Below, one piece after another: positions 1 through 6,468 of a stretch of 9,940 bases of DNA. Made by a program: the position numbers and the translations under genes. The DNA is from OMIS01 sp964443885 (GTDB lineage: Bacteria; Patescibacteriota; Microgenomatia; UBA1400; PJMF01): the NCBI GenBank assembly GCA_964443885.1, contig CAYUES010000038.1, forward strand, positions 1 to 9,940, written 5' to 3'. How positions within the stretch are numbered: the stretch's first letter is position 1; each line of letters opens with the position of its first letter. Under the pieces are notes generated by a model. That model worked only from the letters and a program-made list of their open reading frames with translations, searched no databases and was not told the DNA's origin.

Positions 1-281
1 ATAAATTAATTCCTCCGTACATGATCCCAGCGGGTAGCAATCTGGCAATGGGTGGCAAAGATCCTGGTGGTATTACTGGTATGGTAATTATTGCTGAATC
101 GCAGATTAGTGTGCACACATTTGCCAAGCGTGGTTTCGTAAGTATTGATGTCTACTCATGCAAACCATTCGACCGAGAGCTAGCACTCAAACATTTTGAA
201 GATGCATTCAAACCTAAAGAAACTGAAGTCCATTTCTTAGAGCGCGGCAAAAAATACCCAACAGAAGATATTCACGACTAA
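1..281 (+). CDS. speD: S-adenosylmethionine decarboxylase proenzyme, C-terminal part (5' end outside window)
   Basis: Pyruvoyl-dependent enzyme that decarboxylates S-adenosylmethionine to supply aminopropyl groups for spermidine synthesis. The frame is open from base 3 and ends with TAA at 279-281, so the N-terminus lies outside the window. The family cleavage site is visible as Glu-Ser in the motif AESQISVHT; the Ser codon at 99-101 would become the pyruvoyl group (Ser63 in the Thermotoga maritima numbering I recall). Counting from it, His68 (in SVHT) and Cys83 (in VYSC) fall at exactly the expected distances. Two differences from the usual ESHISIHT pattern are visible: Gln replaces the His after the cleavage Ser, and Thr occupies the Ser55 position (GGITG). 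Both are conservative enough that activity is likely. No spermidine synthase gene is visible in the window. The family call is secure; polyamine use by this cell is inferred. Confidence 0.9.
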   Translation, partial: KLIPPYMIPAGSNLAMGGKDPGGITGMVIIAESQISVHTFAKRGFVSIDVYSCKPFDRELALKHFEDAFKPKETEVHFLERGKKYPTEDIHD

Positions 282-322
282 GTTTTCTGAAGATTTCTGA
301 TAACAAGCCTTAGTTCTGGCTG

Positions 323-328
323 TATACT
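323..328 (+). promoter_or_regulatory. -10 element TATACT of the APH-family gene (leaderless)
   Basis: TATACT is followed by exactly 6 nt and then the ATG at 335, so the predicted transcription start is the A of that ATG. The alternative ATG at 329 directly abuts the hexamer and would lie upstream of +1. No TTGACA-like -35 is seen 16-18 nt upstream. Confidence 0.55.
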
Positions 329-334
329 ATGGTG

Positions 335-1402
335 ATGCTTGATCTTTCTAATCGTAGCAACTGTTTTTATTGGCAAACCGATCGTGAGTTGGCTGTTGCG
401 GATTTTGATCACTACTTTTTGAAGCGACAAAAAATTTCTAGTGAAAGTATTGAAAAGCTATTACGAAACGGCATTACCTCTATTTCTCCAATTACTGAAC
501 TGATAGTTCACGAGCCTGACTCAAATGTATTGAAAGGCAATGTGAATGTGGTGCGTAAAGTTACTATCAATGAGGTATTGTATGTTGTACGCCTTCATCC
601 CAAGGGAATAAAGAATGGCTACTTTTATGTTGAAAAAGAGGCGCTCGAAAGTGCTCGTGCAAACGGCCTACCGGTGCCAAAAATTTTGGAAGTCCATCAA
701 GCTACCGATGAACATGATCTGGATTTTGTGCTGATGACTGCAAGTGCAGGCAATACAATGGAGCGCGAGATTGAAGATGATAGCCAAGTTGAGCACTCGT
801 TGCTGCGGCAATCAGGCCAACTGATGGCGTACATTCATCAAATCAACGTAGAAAAGTTTGGATCGTTTGACAATACAATTGCCAAAGAAACAGGAGCGTT
901 AGTAGGATTACACGATACCAACCGTGACTTTATTTTTTGCGGCTTGGAAGAAAATATTGAGCGGCTCGTTTCATTTGCAGTGATTGATCAAGAAACAGCC
1001 GAACAGTTTAGAGAAATTTTTGCTGATACACAGTTTGTGATGACTGAGCCGCGTCTGGTTCACAACGACTTTGCGGACTGGAATATCTTGGTGGATGAAG
1101 GAAAAATTTCGGCAATTTTGGACTGGGACGAGTGCCATGGCGGTGATCCAGTTGCTGATCTTGCGTGTTGGTCGACGTTTTTTGATATGAATCGGTATGC
1201 AGAACTACGTAAAGGCTACGAAACCGTGGCAGAGCTGCCTGATGACTATGAGGAGCGATTTCACTACTACCGCCTGCGCTATACAATCTCGAAGATGGCG
1301 CTGCGCGTGAAGAGAGCGCAAGTGGATGATAGCCAATTTATCAAAGATAAAATTGCGGTCGGGACAGAAGCATTGCAAGAAGAGTTGGAGTGGTTTATTT
1401 AG
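335..1402 (+). CDS. APH-family phosphotransferase (aminoglycoside/choline kinase-like fold)
   Basis: Predicted cytoplasmic small-molecule kinase of about 355 aa with the aminoglycoside phosphotransferase fold. The catalytic loop HNDFADWN (residues 243-250) matches the family's HxDxxxxN pattern, with Asp245 as catalytic base and Asn250 as metal ligand. The second metal motif is LDWDE with Asp263. The N-lobe carries VVRLHP and, further on, a GLPVPKILEVH segment typical of the family; Asn replaces the common Gly in HGD. About 60 N-terminal residues before the N-lobe are not recognised. The start at 335 rather than 329 is chosen because a -10 box sits 6 nt upstream and no ribosome binding site is present. 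The substrate cannot be told from sequence: antibiotic resistance is possible, but sugar, choline, homoserine or other metabolic kinases share this fold. Its last 8 bases overlap the convergent EVE gene. Confidence 0.85.
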   Translation: MLDLSNRSNCFYWQTDRELAVADFDHYFLKRQKISSESIEKLLRNGITSISPITELIVHEPDSNVLKGNVNVVRKVTINEVLYVVRLHPKGIKNGYFYVEKEALESARANGLPVPKILEVHQATDEHDLDFVLMTASAGNTMEREIEDDSQVEHSLLRQSGQLMAYIHQINVEKFGSFDNTIAKETGALVGLHDTNRDFIFCGLEENIERLVSFAVIDQETAEQFREIFADTQFVMTEPRLVHNDFADWNILVDEGKISAILDWDECHGGDPVADLACWSTFFDMNRYAELRKGYETVAELPDDYEERFHYYRLRYTISKMALRVKRAQVDDSQFIKDKIAVGTEALQEELEWFI

Positions 1403-1799
1403 CCAACACCCACTGCACAAATTCAGGCGGACACGCCATTGTTGAAAGTCTGGATTGTTTAACCAACTTAAAGTCCGCAAACTTTCCAGAAGTTTTGACA
1501 TCTTTCAAACTAACTTGTTTGTCGGCAGCAAAATGTTTGACAAACTTGACTTTGGCCGCCCAACTAATTCCGCGCGTGTCGTTGGGATCTTTGAAGGCAG
1601 CTCCAACTACTTCCATCAAACCAACAATTTTTGACTCACCTTGTGAGTGATACACAAAAACTTTGTCACCTGGTTGCCAAGATTTAATCACGTTGATAGC
1701 TTCATAACTATGCACGCCATCCCAAGTGGTTTGCCCATCTTTTTCAAGATCAAAAATTGAGTACGTTTCAGGATCGGTTTTGGCCAAAAAGTAGTTCAT
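1395..1799 (-). CDS. EVE-domain protein (PUA-like fold)
   Basis: Single-domain protein of 134 aa of the EVE family (relatives of thymocyte nuclear protein 1), a PUA-like fold known or suspected to bind modified nucleobases. Visible hallmarks are the N-terminal YFLAKTDPETYS, the core TTWDGVHSYEAIN, the GDKVFVYHS strand with IVGLMEVVG, and a C-terminal LVKQSRLSTM helix. The length is normal for the stand-alone family. An ATG start at 1799 is preferred over the upstream TTG at 1811, because the usual family N-terminus begins MNYF/MRYWL. The gene is divergent from the membrane-protein gene at 1922 and convergent with the APH gene, sharing 8 bp at their 3' ends, so it appears to be a single-gene unit. 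The family call is firm. The ligand is unknown, and no restriction or methylation partner is next to it. Confidence 0.9.
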   Translation of the reverse strand: MNYFLAKTDPETYSIFDLEKDGQTTWDGVHSYEAINVIKSWQPGDKVFVYHSQGESKIVGLMEVVGAAFKDPNDTRGISWAAKVKFVKHFAADKQVSLKDVKTSGKFADFKLVKQSRLSTMACPPEFVQWVLAK

Positions 1800-1830
1800 A
1801 GATTGTTTCAAAGTAAACTGTACTCATCTG

Positions 1831-1836
1831 ATTTTA
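1831..1836 (-). promoter_or_regulatory. Possible -10 element TAAAAT for the EVE gene
   Basis: Reverse-strand TAAAAT lies 31 nt before the ATG at 1799, which would give a leader of about 25 nt. A TACAGT nearer the gene (20 nt from the ATG) is an alternative. Unlike most genes here, this one shows no clear leaderless spacing, so the assignment is weak. Confidence 0.3.
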
Positions 1837-1863
1837 ACATGATTCAAAAAAATATTTGGCGAG

Positions 1864-1869
1864 TATAAT
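1864..1869 (+). promoter_or_regulatory. -10 element TATAAT for the membrane-protein gene
   Basis: A perfect TATAAT lies 52 nt before the preferred ATG at 1922. The longest open frame, starting with TTG at 1856, would put this hexamer inside the coding region, which argues against that start. Predicted +1 is near 1876, inside the left arm of a palindrome. No good -35 is seen. Confidence 0.55.
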
Positions 1870-1870
1870 A

Positions 1871-1899
1871 CTGATTGCTGTAACTGAAGCAGCAATCAG
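1871..1899 (+). repeat. Perfect 10-bp inverted repeat overlapping the transcription start
   Basis: CTGATTGCTG (1871-1880) and CAGCAATCAG (1890-1899) are perfect inverted copies around a 9-nt loop. The repeat begins 2 bp after the TATAAT. With +1 near 1876 it could be a DNA operator, or the remaining 6 bp (TTGCTG/CAGCAA) could form a 5'-terminal mRNA stem-loop. A second, mutually exclusive hairpin is possible between GCAGC (1889-1893) and GCTGC (1899-1903). Confidence 0.65.
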
Positions 1900-1921
1900 C
1901 TGCACGAACAAATGTACCTCT

Positions 1922-3217
1922 ATGATTTACACAAAAAAACAACTACTTGAAGTTGCAAAAAAGATAAAAAACTGTGAAGCAGTAACCCCACAAGAAGTGC
2001 AGTACTTACTTGAATATCAAAAACAAGAGAAAGAGCCTACGTTTGTAAGTTTTCTCCAAACCTGGGCGGTGCCGCTGTCGTTGTTTGTGGGATTTTCGTT
2101 GGCTGCATTTTCTGGGGTACTCGACCCACTCATCGAGTCTCTACCCAGCTGGACAAACTTGAGCCCAGAGTTGCTAGCGGGTGTCGATTATTTATGGAGT
2201 ATTTTGAGTAATCCAATTGAGAAACCAAACATTGTCTATCACCTACCGAACTTAGTTTTATATTCATTTGGCATTGTGGGCATTAAAAACGTACTCGAAC
2301 GACTGGAGCGTCGAAATTGGTTGGACACTGTTTTAGACGCGCAAGCAGTTTTGCAAGAGCGGCTTACTACAGGAAAACTGCGTTGGCAGTTGAAAAAGGG
2401 TCACTCACTGTTATTTGTGGGCAAAGGTGATTTTATTGGCCAGCAGTTTGTAGAAAATCATGGCGAGGCTGAGACAGTGACGATTAGTGACGGTAAACCA
2501 GCGTATACCCAAGTTTGGAGTCAGTACGATGTTAACTCCGTCTATGACGCATTAAAAAATGTGATTGATCGCTCGAGTGGCAAAAATGCTGGCGAGTATA
2601 TTTTCTTTCCAGTCAAAGATACAAGTATTTTTTTGCCTAATCAAAAAGATTTTGATCTCTCGCCACATAAGCTGGATATTGTTTGTCAAAATATTCGCTT
2701 ACTAGAAAAAGAAAATAACTGGAAAGTAAAACCGATTTTAATTATTGGTGATAAGTTCCATAGTAGTTTTGTGCAGTCGGAAGATCAAAAAAAAGTTATC
2801 CCAAAAAGTCAGGATGTAATTTCACTTGTATCAATTTCTCAAAAGCATCAACAGATTCAGTTGCTTGATCCGACAGATATCGTGTTACAAAAAATTATGC
2901 AGATTGCCGCGGGCCGACAAATTATTTTTCGGGCGACAAAAGAAGGTTTGACAGAGTACAAACAACGATTTTATAAGCGGCTGAATTTACTAGGGTACCA
3001 AACCACCAAGAAAAAAACTTTAACGATTGGCTATGATATTTTTGAAGATCAAACAGAACAGCAAACATTGGCTAAAAAAATTCAAGATTACTACCCGGTG
3101 GTTTTAACACAAAGTGTGCGCGATGCACTACTACGCAATGGCTACAAAAAGGAGCAGTTTTTGTACGTACCTGATTTGGTCCTAGAAACAATTAGTAAAA
3201 TGGCCGATAAGCAGTAA
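1922..3217 (+). CDS. Hypothetical membrane-anchored protein with large soluble C-terminal domain
   Basis: I do not recognise this 431-aa protein. The first 40 residues are charged and helical (MIYTKKQLLEVAKK...). They are followed by a hydrophobic segment at about 47-66 (WAVPLSLFVGFSLAAF) and a weaker one at about 104-123 (IVYHLPNLVLYSFGIVGIKN), then a soluble region of about 300 residues. That region contains LLFVGKGDFIGQQF (strand-turn-helix with glycines, possibly Rossmann-like), KPILIIGDKFHSSF and a C-terminal LLRNGYKKEQFLYVPDLVLE; none gives me a family. The two hydrophobic segments suggest a hairpin anchor with the soluble domain on one side of the membrane. Start ATG 1922 is preferred: the TTG at 1856 precedes the promoter and adds a Cys-containing stretch with no helix or signal-peptide character. 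The stop lies 2 bp before the polA promoter hexamer. The open frame is clearly real; its function is unknown. Confidence 0.8.
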   Translation: MIYTKKQLLEVAKKIKNCEAVTPQEVQYLLEYQKQEKEPTFVSFLQTWAVPLSLFVGFSLAAFSGVLDPLIESLPSWTNLSPELLAGVDYLWSILSNPIEKPNIVYHLPNLVLYSFGIVGIKNVLERLERRNWLDTVLDAQAVLQERLTTGKLRWQLKKGHSLLFVGKGDFIGQQFVENHGEAETVTISDGKPAYTQVWSQYDVNSVYDALKNVIDRSSGKNAGEYIFFPVKDTSIFLPNQKDFDLSPHKLDIVCQNIRLLEKENNWKVKPILIIGDKFHSSFVQSEDQKKVIPKSQDVISLVSISQKHQQIQLLDPTDIVLQKIMQIAAGRQIIFRATKEGLTEYKQRFYKRLNLLGYQTTKKKTLTIGYDIFEDQTEQQTLAKKIQDYYPVVLTQSVRDALLRNGYKKEQFLYVPDLVLETISKMADKQ

Positions 3218-3219
3218 GG

Positions 3220-3225
3220 TACAAT
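3220..3225 (+). promoter_or_regulatory. -10 element TACAAT of polA (leaderless)
   Basis: TACAAT starts 3 bases after the upstream stop codon (TAA ends at 3217), and exactly 6 nt separate it from the ATG at 3232. Predicted +1 is the A of the ATG. No -35 box and no ribosome binding site are seen. Confidence 0.65.
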
Positions 3226-3231
3226 ATACCT

Positions 3232-4662
3232 ATGAAACAAGCATTCTGGGACTGGAAAAAAGATTTTAACCAAGAAGATTCAACAAAAGTTTTTGACTGC
3301 ATGATTGCTGAGTTTTTACTTTCGTATGGCAAGTTTGTACATACTCAAGAGAAGGTTTTAGAAAAGTATGAAGCTAGTGATCTTACTGATTTAGCCAAAA
3401 AACAGCAAGCCAAGTTTGATGAACTACCACAGCTCCAAGAGTATTTTTCCACAATAGAGCTACCACTCGTACCCGTACTTTGGCACATGGAACAAGCAGG
3501 TATTTATTTGGATACTACGTTGCTCAAAAAAGTCGGTGAGCAAATTACCACTGAAATTGAAAAACTCGAAACAGCTCTAAAAGCAGATGCGGGTGCAGAA
3601 ATTAACTTAAACTCTTCGGTTCAGGTCGGAACCTACTTAGCTGAAACGCTGCTTGTACCCTTAAGTAAAACAAAAACCGGCCGCTATGCTACCAATGAAG
3701 GTGAGATCTCACAGCATGCCGATGCCTTTCCGTTTATCCAAAAACTGCTGGAGTATCGTGAACTCACCAAACTGCGTTCTACCTACATCGCAACATTAAT
3801 TGATAAGGTAGATGAACACGGCAAGGTTCACACCACCTACGGCCAAGTTACCGCCAGCACCGGCCGTCTTTCCTCAAACAATCCGAACTTACAAAACATT
3901 CCTGCCTCGTCTGGTTTTGCCCAAAAAATTAAGTCCTGTTTTAAAGCCACCCAAGGCAATACTTTGGTATCATTCGATTATTCGCAACAAGAGCTACGAA
4001 TCTTGGCTCACTTAAGCAAAGAGGAAACTCTGCTCAAAGCGTTCCAAGAAAATAAAGACGTACATAGTACGACTGCCGCAGAGTTGTTCAATATTCCGTA
4101 TAGTGAAGTCACGAAGGAGCAGCGCGGTGTTGCCAAGACGATTAACTTCGGAATAATTTATGGGATGGGGAGTTTTGGCATGAGTAGCCAGTTGCACATC
4201 TCAGTTGAAGATGCGCAGAAGTTTATAAACAAATTTTATGAAACATATCCCAAAATTCGCAGTTACTACGATCAATATCTGAAAGATGCGAAGACAAATG
4301 GGTTTGTCGAAACAATTTTGGGCAGACGTCGTTACGTGTTTGAGTTTCCTGGACAAAAAACTATCGATAACTCGATGCGTCGTGTATTGATAAACTATCC
4401 GATTCAAGGTTCGGCAGCTGATCTAATGAAAAAAGCAATGATCGATGTTCATGCCCAAGTTGTAACCAAGCGGGATGACTGCAAGCTGCTTTTACAGATC
4501 CATGACGATTTGGTTTTTGAAGTCACAGATGATAAAAAAGTAATCGATGCAGTTATCAAACAAGTGAGAGAAATCATGACGACTGTGTACCCACTAGACG
4601 TTCCAATTGAAGTTGATGTCAAGATCGGCAAAGACTGGGGCGAGATGAAGAAGATAGCGTAG
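3232..4662 (+). CDS. polA: Truncated family A DNA polymerase (polymerase domain only)
   Basis: Template-directed DNA polymerase of 476 aa, about half the length of a full Pol I. The first 75 residues are a remnant of the 3'-5' exonuclease domain: FDCMIAEFLL resembles the region around its second motif, but the first and third exonuclease motifs are missing, and there is no 5'-3' nuclease domain. From IELPLVPVLWHME onward the polymerase domain is complete: TASTGRLSSNNPNLQNIP; motif A DYSQQELR (Asp249, Glu254); motif B RGVAKTINFGIIYG (Arg298, Lys302, Phe306, Tyr310); and motif C QIHDDLVFEV (His424, Asp425, Asp426). Motif A has Gln where Ile is usual, and motif C has HDD where HDE is usual. Phe306 sits at the position that disfavours dideoxynucleotides. 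The essential aspartates are present, so it should polymerise but not proofread. It has its own leaderless promoter. Repair or Okazaki processing would need separate nucleases. Confidence 0.93.
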   Translation: MKQAFWDWKKDFNQEDSTKVFDCMIAEFLLSYGKFVHTQEKVLEKYEASDLTDLAKKQQAKFDELPQLQEYFSTIELPLVPVLWHMEQAGIYLDTTLLKKVGEQITTEIEKLETALKADAGAEINLNSSVQVGTYLAETLLVPLSKTKTGRYATNEGEISQHADAFPFIQKLLEYRELTKLRSTYIATLIDKVDEHGKVHTTYGQVTASTGRLSSNNPNLQNIPASSGFAQKIKSCFKATQGNTLVSFDYSQQELRILAHLSKEETLLKAFQENKDVHSTTAAELFNIPYSEVTKEQRGVAKTINFGIIYGMGSFGMSSQLHISVEDAQKFINKFYETYPKIRSYYDQYLKDAKTNGFVETILGRRRYVFEFPGQKTIDNSMRRVLINYPIQGSAADLMKKAMIDVHAQVVTKRDDCKLLLQIHDDLVFEVTDDKKVIDAVIKQVREIMTTVYPLDVPIEVDVKIGKDWGEMKKIA

Positions 4663-4719
4663 CTACTTTGAAATCTTTCCGGCAGACCCCTCCAAACACG
4701 TACTACCAGTAATCCATGG

Positions 4720-4725
4720 TAAAAT
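4720..4725 (+). promoter_or_regulatory. -10 element TAAAAT of the protease gene (leaderless or nearly so)
   Basis: TAAAAT is followed by 8 nt and the ATG at 4734, giving a predicted leader of 0-2 nt. It overlaps codons 2-3 of the longer frame that starts at 4716, which favours the 4734 start. Confidence 0.55.
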
Positions 4726-4733
4726 ACGCGCTT

Positions 4734-5795
4734 ATGTTTCATTCTGAATACAGCCAGCTGCCATATATCCCAGATGCACCCATCTGGTCAGCCGTAGCTG
4801 AAAATGCGGCTTATCTAGGTAAACCTGGCTATGATCCAGTGAATCGTGTTTTTACAGCGGTTGAACCTGATCCTATACCATCACCAACTGAAGAGCCAAC
4901 TGGTAAATCAGTCACCATTGTCGGGGGTGAGGACGCGACTCCAGGGCAGTTCCCATGGCAGATATACTTGAAAGCTAACAACGGTAGGTGTGGCGCTGTT
5001 TATATAAAAACTAGCCGACCAGATAAAACGATTGGCTTAACAGCACATCACTGTGTAGTAAATGCTGCTGGAGAAATAATCTCGCCAAACTTGGTGAGTG
5101 GTGTGTTTGGTGACCATACGAAGAATCAGGTAGACATCGGCCCAGATGGCCAGCCCACGGAACAGTTTTCTCAGGTTTCAGAAATATACGGATCTGGCGA
5201 GTATAACCCGTACTTTACTGGCAACCAGCACGGCGATTTTGCTGTTTTAGTTTTCTCTACACTAATCACCGAGACGGATTACATTAAACCGATTGAGGTT
5301 ACCACTGCTGCTATTTTAGCCGAGTTTGCTGCTTCAAAAGGTATTACCGATACCAGCAGTATTACTTATACAAATTCATATAGTATTTCAGAAATTCTGA
5401 CTGGCGAAGTTGCTACTACAACCGGGTGGGGAAAAGTAGCCGAAAATGGTCCTACTTCAAACATTTTGAAGTTCGTCTTAGTACCAATAGTTGATGCAGT
5501 GACAAGTACACTCAACTATGGCTCGCATTTTAGCTCTGGAATGATTGGGGCAGGACTGCCAGAAGGTGGTAAAGATAGCTGCCAAGGCGATAGTGGTGGT
5601 CCATTAGTAATTTTTATCGATGATGTACAGTATTTGTTGGGTCTAACGAGTACCGGCAGAGGCTGCGCACAACCTAATTCAGAAGGCTTGTACACGTACT
5701 TACCAGCATTTGAAGAAGAATTGAACCAGATAATTACCAACCTCCCCTCTGATGTATTAAACCAAAAAATCTACCTGCCGATAATTGCGAGGTAG
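4734..5795 (+). CDS. Trypsin-like serine protease (family S1)
   Basis: Chymotrypsin-fold serine protease of 353 aa. A 61-residue Pro-rich leader precedes IVGGEDATPGQFPWQ (from residue 62), the classic neo-N-terminus of activated trypsins. The triad is visible: His106 in LTAHHC, Asp168 in GDFAVLVF and Ser287 in DSCQGDSGGPLV. Asp281 sits at the trypsin S1 pocket position (189), predicting cleavage after Arg/Lys. The Cys86-Cys107 and Cys283-GRGC pairs match conserved disulfides; MIGAG replaces the usual MICAG, losing a third. TGWG is at 230-233. The residue before IVGG is Thr, with Lys58 three residues further back, so simple tryptic activation would leave three extra residues. The C-terminus ends KIYLPIIAR. 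No signal peptide is seen from either ATG, and a stop at 4710-4712 excludes extension, which is odd for a disulfide-containing secreted-type enzyme. The family call is firm; the location is unresolved. Confidence 0.93.
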   Translation: MFHSEYSQLPYIPDAPIWSAVAENAAYLGKPGYDPVNRVFTAVEPDPIPSPTEEPTGKSVTIVGGEDATPGQFPWQIYLKANNGRCGAVYIKTSRPDKTIGLTAHHCVVNAAGEIISPNLVSGVFGDHTKNQVDIGPDGQPTEQFSQVSEIYGSGEYNPYFTGNQHGDFAVLVFSTLITETDYIKPIEVTTAAILAEFAASKGITDTSSITYTNSYSISEILTGEVATTTGWGKVAENGPTSNILKFVLVPIVDAVTSTLNYGSHFSSGMIGAGLPEGGKDSCQGDSGGPLVIFIDDVQYLLGLTSTGRGCAQPNSEGLYTYLPAFEEELNQIITNLPSDVLNQKIYLPIIAR

Positions 5796-5832
5796 GGACT
5801 GTGGTTTATGAAATCTACACAGAAATCTCGTG

Positions 5833-5838
5833 TACAAT
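5833..5838 (+). promoter_or_regulatory. -10 element TACAAT of the GNAT gene (leaderless)
   Basis: TACAAT is followed by exactly 6 nt and the ATG at 5845. A GTG at 5830 opens a slightly longer frame, but that frame would contain the promoter hexamer. No -35 and no ribosome binding site. Confidence 0.65.
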
Positions 5839-5844
5839 ATATTC

Positions 5845-6390
5845 ATGAAACCTCTCTATAATTTTTCAGAATTTTCAGTTTACCAATTAACACCAGAACT
5901 AGCTGCGCAGTACTCTGCTGAAATCTGTACCGCACTAGATCAAATTCCAATGGTCGATACACATACCAAGGAAAAACTCTTGGCAGCAACAAAAGGTGAT
6001 CGTGTACTGTATGGAAAATGGCAACATAGCCTAATTGCTTTGGATCAAAGTAATAACTTTGGCGGTTTGATCGTTGGGTATGAACGAAAAAGTGAAGGTA
6101 ATCATCAGTATCCACAGAACACTATGTATTTGAACGATTTTGCAGTTGCCGCTGAGCATCAGAAAAAAGGTTTGGGGAAGTTTTTAGTCCAAGCCTGGCT
6201 AGAATTTAATAGTGAAAAAGGTCTGAGTGAGCTGGGTGGTGAGTTGCATTTTTCGGTTCAAACAAATGGTGCTGAGTGGAACAGTCATGTCCAAAAGCTG
6301 TATGAATCATTTGGGTTTAAAAAAATTGCAGAAAAAGAGTATGACAATAGAACAGATAACATCTACGCACTAGTGCCTGAAAGTAAATAA
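5845..6390 (+). CDS. GNAT-family N-acetyltransferase
   Basis: Acetyl-CoA-dependent acyltransferase of 181 aa. Motif A is clear at residues 95-117: YLNDFAVAAEHQKKGLGKFL, with the QxxGxG pyrophosphate-binding loop as QKKGLG. Motif B follows as HVQKLYESFGFKKIAEKEY at about 148-166, with the LYE..GF pattern that lines the acetyl-CoA pocket. The N-terminal 60 residues (substrate-side helices, with ALDQIPMVDTHTKEKLL) are not diagnostic, so the substrate, a protein N-terminus or a small amine, is unknown. The start at 5845 is chosen from the -10 box 6 nt upstream. It is followed after 3 nt by a 24-codon peptidase E stub; an intact peptidase E gene follows the HD gene downstream in the same way. No regulatory site other than the promoter is seen. 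Confidence 0.88.
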   Translation: MKPLYNFSEFSVYQLTPELAAQYSAEICTALDQIPMVDTHTKEKLLAATKGDRVLYGKWQHSLIALDQSNNFGGLIVGYERKSEGNHQYPQNTMYLNDFAVAAEHQKKGLGKFLVQAWLEFNSEKGLSELGGELHFSVQTNGAEWNSHVQKLYESFGFKKIAEKEYDNRTDNIYALVPESK

Positions 6391-6393
6391 TCT

Positions 6394-6468
6394 ATGTCTG
6401 GCTACCTCTTACTAGCTTCTATTGCTGGCAACTTTGCACAGTGTTTAGCAAAGAAAACTCTAAATTAA
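6394..6468 (+). pseudogene. Peptidase E-like 5' stub (24 codons, closed by TAA)
   Basis: The first 15 codons encode MSGYLLLASIAGNFA, matching the intact gene at 8603 (MSQYLLLASIAGNFA) at 14 of 15 residues. Bases 6409-6438 match 8618-8647 at 29 of 30. Similarity fades after codon 20, and a TAA at 6466-6468 closes the frame. It starts 3 nt after the GNAT stop, so it would be co-transcribed with that gene, and it overlaps the last 9 bases of the reverse-strand HAD gene. The simplest reading is a 5' remnant of a duplicated peptidase E-like gene whose body has been replaced. It may still be translated as a short hydrophobic peptide. The similarity is seen directly; the history is inferred. Confidence 0.8.

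Noticed and set aside
335..1402. Calling the APH-family kinase an antibiotic-resistance gene
   Set aside because: The fold is shared by many metabolic kinases, and nothing in the sequence or neighbourhood points to an antibiotic substrate.
1856..1921. N-terminal extension of the membrane protein from TTG at 1856 as a lipoprotein-like leader
   Set aside because: It would place TATAAT and the palindrome inside the coding region, and the stretch has no basic n-region or proper lipobox.
4662..4733. Terminator between polA and the protease gene
   Set aside because: No GC-rich stem followed by T residues is present in this gap.
291..5828. GAAATCT heptamer upstream of several promoters (291-297 reverse, 4670-4676, 5810-5816, 5822-5828) as a shared operator
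   Set aside because: A 7-mer in AT-rich DNA recurs by chance, its orientation and distance to the -10 boxes vary, and other genes lack it.
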